Position numbers and translations under genes: made by a program
In this document: piece after piece, positions 36,365 to 37,644 of the stretch
Numbering within the stretch: the first letter of the stretch is position 1
Layout of the letters: each line of letters begins with the position of its first letter
The notes under the pieces: model-generated
Told to the model about the DNA's origin: nothing
Databases searched by the model: none
The model's input: only the letters and a program-made list of their open reading frames with translations
Virus record (IMG/VR): IMGVR_UViG_3300045927_000142
Coordinates: 1 to 37,644 of that record
Origin: a virus
DNA length: 37,644 nucleotides
Strand: one strand, 5' to 3'

Positions 36365-37582
36365 CTATGCCGCGTCCTCCGACGACACCAAGGCCTCGCT
36401 CGTCGATTCCTCCGGCGCCGCTTCACTCGGTGTCGTCTCCGCACCCATCGTCATGTTGAGCGGGGCAGCCAGGGCGTTCGCAGACGGATCGTCGTGGATG
36501 GCTGGCAGGTTCAACCGCGCGCGTCCTTCGTTCGCGGTCATGATCGGCCGGCCCACGAGTCTCGCGAGCGACACCGCCTGGTCCTCGAACGAACCTTTCA
36601 TCTTCTCCGCAATGTTGAACTCGGTGTAGATGCCGTCCTGGTCCGCGAACTCACTGAGCACCTGCAGCTCGATCTCTTCCGAGATCCACGCACACCACGG
36701 TCCCAGCGAATCCTGGTACAGCTGCTTGTGCTGTTCCTTCACGTTCGAGAACGTCGCGTGATCCAGGATGCCCACCATCGGCTGTGGAATGTGATACGCC
36801 GCCGCACATTCCTCGCGCGACAACTTGCGCGCGCCGATGTACTCGGACTCTCGAGCCGAGTGCGAGACCGGCCGAAACGTCATGCCCTCGTCGAGCACCG
36901 GCGTCATGCCCGCGTTCGCGACGCCCGAGTACCGCATCTGCCACTGCTCGCGGAACGCTTGCTTCTGCTCGGGCGTCCAGGGCTTCGCCGTCGCCGGCCG
37001 CTCGATGATGCCCTCGAAGCGTGCCGCGTTCGTCCAGTACGCCGCCCGATACGCGGACGCCGCCGATTCTTCCGCCAGCGTCTGCCGCAGCGTTTCGATG
37101 GGTGAGAGGCCACCGATCGGATCGTCAGGATTAAATCCGTGAAAGTAGACCACCGACGACGGGTCCAGCTCGCGCGGCGGTTTGTTGTCCGGCACATACC
37201 AGAAGAACGCATCAGGCCGCAGCCAGCCCGACACTTCCACGGTCTCCGGCGGGAGTCGCAGTAACCCGAGGCGACCCGTCCGCTGGTCCTTCACCTTCAG
37301 CCAGAAGGCGCAAAAGTAGATCCCGAGGTCCTGCATCAAACTCTCGAACAACTTGTAGCGGGTCACTCCTGGAAACGGGTGATTGATCGTCTGCTGCAAC
37401 TGATGGTCGTGCGCACGCAATCGGTCCGTGTCCGACACGCGCCGAAACACGTGGCACCCGAGCTGCGCCAGGTTCCGCGCGAGAAAATCCACGCAGATCC
37501 GAATGTTCGGTTGTGTGCGATAGAACGCCGCGTAACTCGCGGCCGACCACGGCGTGTGCGTCGCCGTCGCGTAACTGTTCAC
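36365..37582 (-). CDS. HK97-type portal protein, intein-free allele (complete)
   Basis: 405 residues from GTG 37582. IRICVDFLARNLAQLGCHVF, NHPFPGVTRYKLFESLMQDL, FHGFNPDDPIGGLSPIETLR, GMTFRPVSHSARESEYIGAR and EECAAAYHIPQPMVG are the ordered motifs of HK97 portals. The site occupied by an intein in the copy at 1-2194 is empty: HATF runs directly into SNVKEQHK (36746-36752). The C-terminus is acidic and Ser-rich. Placed upstream of the protease and capsid genes. Confidence 0.93.
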   Translation of the reverse strand: MNSYATATHTPWSAASYAAFYRTQPNIRICVDFLARNLAQLGCHVFRRVSDTDRLRAHDHQLQQTINHPFPGVTRYKLFESLMQDLGIYFCAFWLKVKDQRTGRLGLLRLPPETVEVSGWLRPDAFFWYVPDNKPPRELDPSSVVYFHGFNPDDPIGGLSPIETLRQTLAEESAASAYRAAYWTNAARFEGIIERPATAKPWTPEQKQAFREQWQMRYSGVANAGMTPVLDEGMTFRPVSHSARESEYIGARKLSREECAAAYHIPQPMVGILDHATFSNVKEQHKQLYQDSLGPWCAWISEEIELQVLSEFADQDGIYTEFNIAEKMKGSFEDQAVSLARLVGRPIMTANEGRARLNLPAIHDDPSANALAAPLNMTMGAETTPSEAAPEESTSEALVSSEDAA

Positions 37583-37644
37583 GCTCCGCGCGGCCGGCTT
37601 GTCACCGACTCGTTGGAATGAGCCGAGACTACGAACGATCGGCA
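36583..37644. repeat. Terminal repeat with bases 1-2256 (intein-free allele)
   Basis: Matches 1-2256 once the 1194-base intein is left out (1062 bases aligned). The first 106 bases (from 36583) and the last about 130 (to 37644) are identical or nearly so. In between there are scattered, mostly synonymous differences, densest around the intein site (11 in the 82 bases nearest it). A window closing a circle through two alleles would look exactly like this. Confidence 0.9.

Overview
The window looks like one essentially complete genome of a temperate, tailed (siphovirus-like) phage, written out past its own ends. Bases 1-2256 and 36583-37644 are two versions of the same stretch (5' part of the portal gene plus its upstream bases). 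The natural reading is a circular or circularly permuted contig closed through two alleles: one with an intein (implied circle 36582 bp) and one without (35388 bp). The host was not identified. High GC, a PEP-CTERM sorting signal on an encoded secreted protein and a Tat-like lipoprotein signal point to a Gram-negative, exopolysaccharide-producing host. No tRNA, rRNA or CRISPR array was seen.

Layout. (1) Leftward genes from about 18.3 kb down to 1, continuing round the circle at 37.6 kb: a zinc-ribbon protein, two small helical proteins, a tyrosine integrase, an HNH-SF2 helicase fusion with a translationally coupled partner, a 0.6-kb non-coding spacer with operator-like repeats and integrase debris, then about 20 small overlapping accessory genes (many zinc-ribbon microproteins, an HNH nuclease, a cupin-like protein, a MerR-like regulator with its own promoter), then small and large terminase and portal. 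(2) 37.6-24.4 kb, leftward: portal, S49 prohead protease, HK97-type capsid, connector and head-tail joining proteins, tail terminator, tail tube, frameshifted tail chaperone, tape measure, tail tip, a fibre-like protein and two small membrane proteins. (3) 18.45-24.37 kb, rightward: an excisionase-like HTH protein, a replication-initiator-like protein with a probable internal origin, a lipoprotein, a PEP-CTERM protein, two cold-shock-like proteins, a DUF1064 protein, zinc/coiled-coil proteins and a ParB-like protein. Transcription diverges near 18.35 kb and converges at 24.365 kb.

Main points of interest: the portal intein with its intein-free allele in the same contig; a phage-borne PEP-CTERM protein fused in frame behind a small Cys domain that has a paralogue 10 kb away; an HNH-helicase-collagen-linker protein in the cargo position beside the integrase; a peptide shared by the tape measure C-terminus and the prohead protease N-terminus; a MerR-type, nearly leaderless promoter; a lambda-O-like origin inside the initiator gene; and two fragments of degraded tyrosine recombinases.
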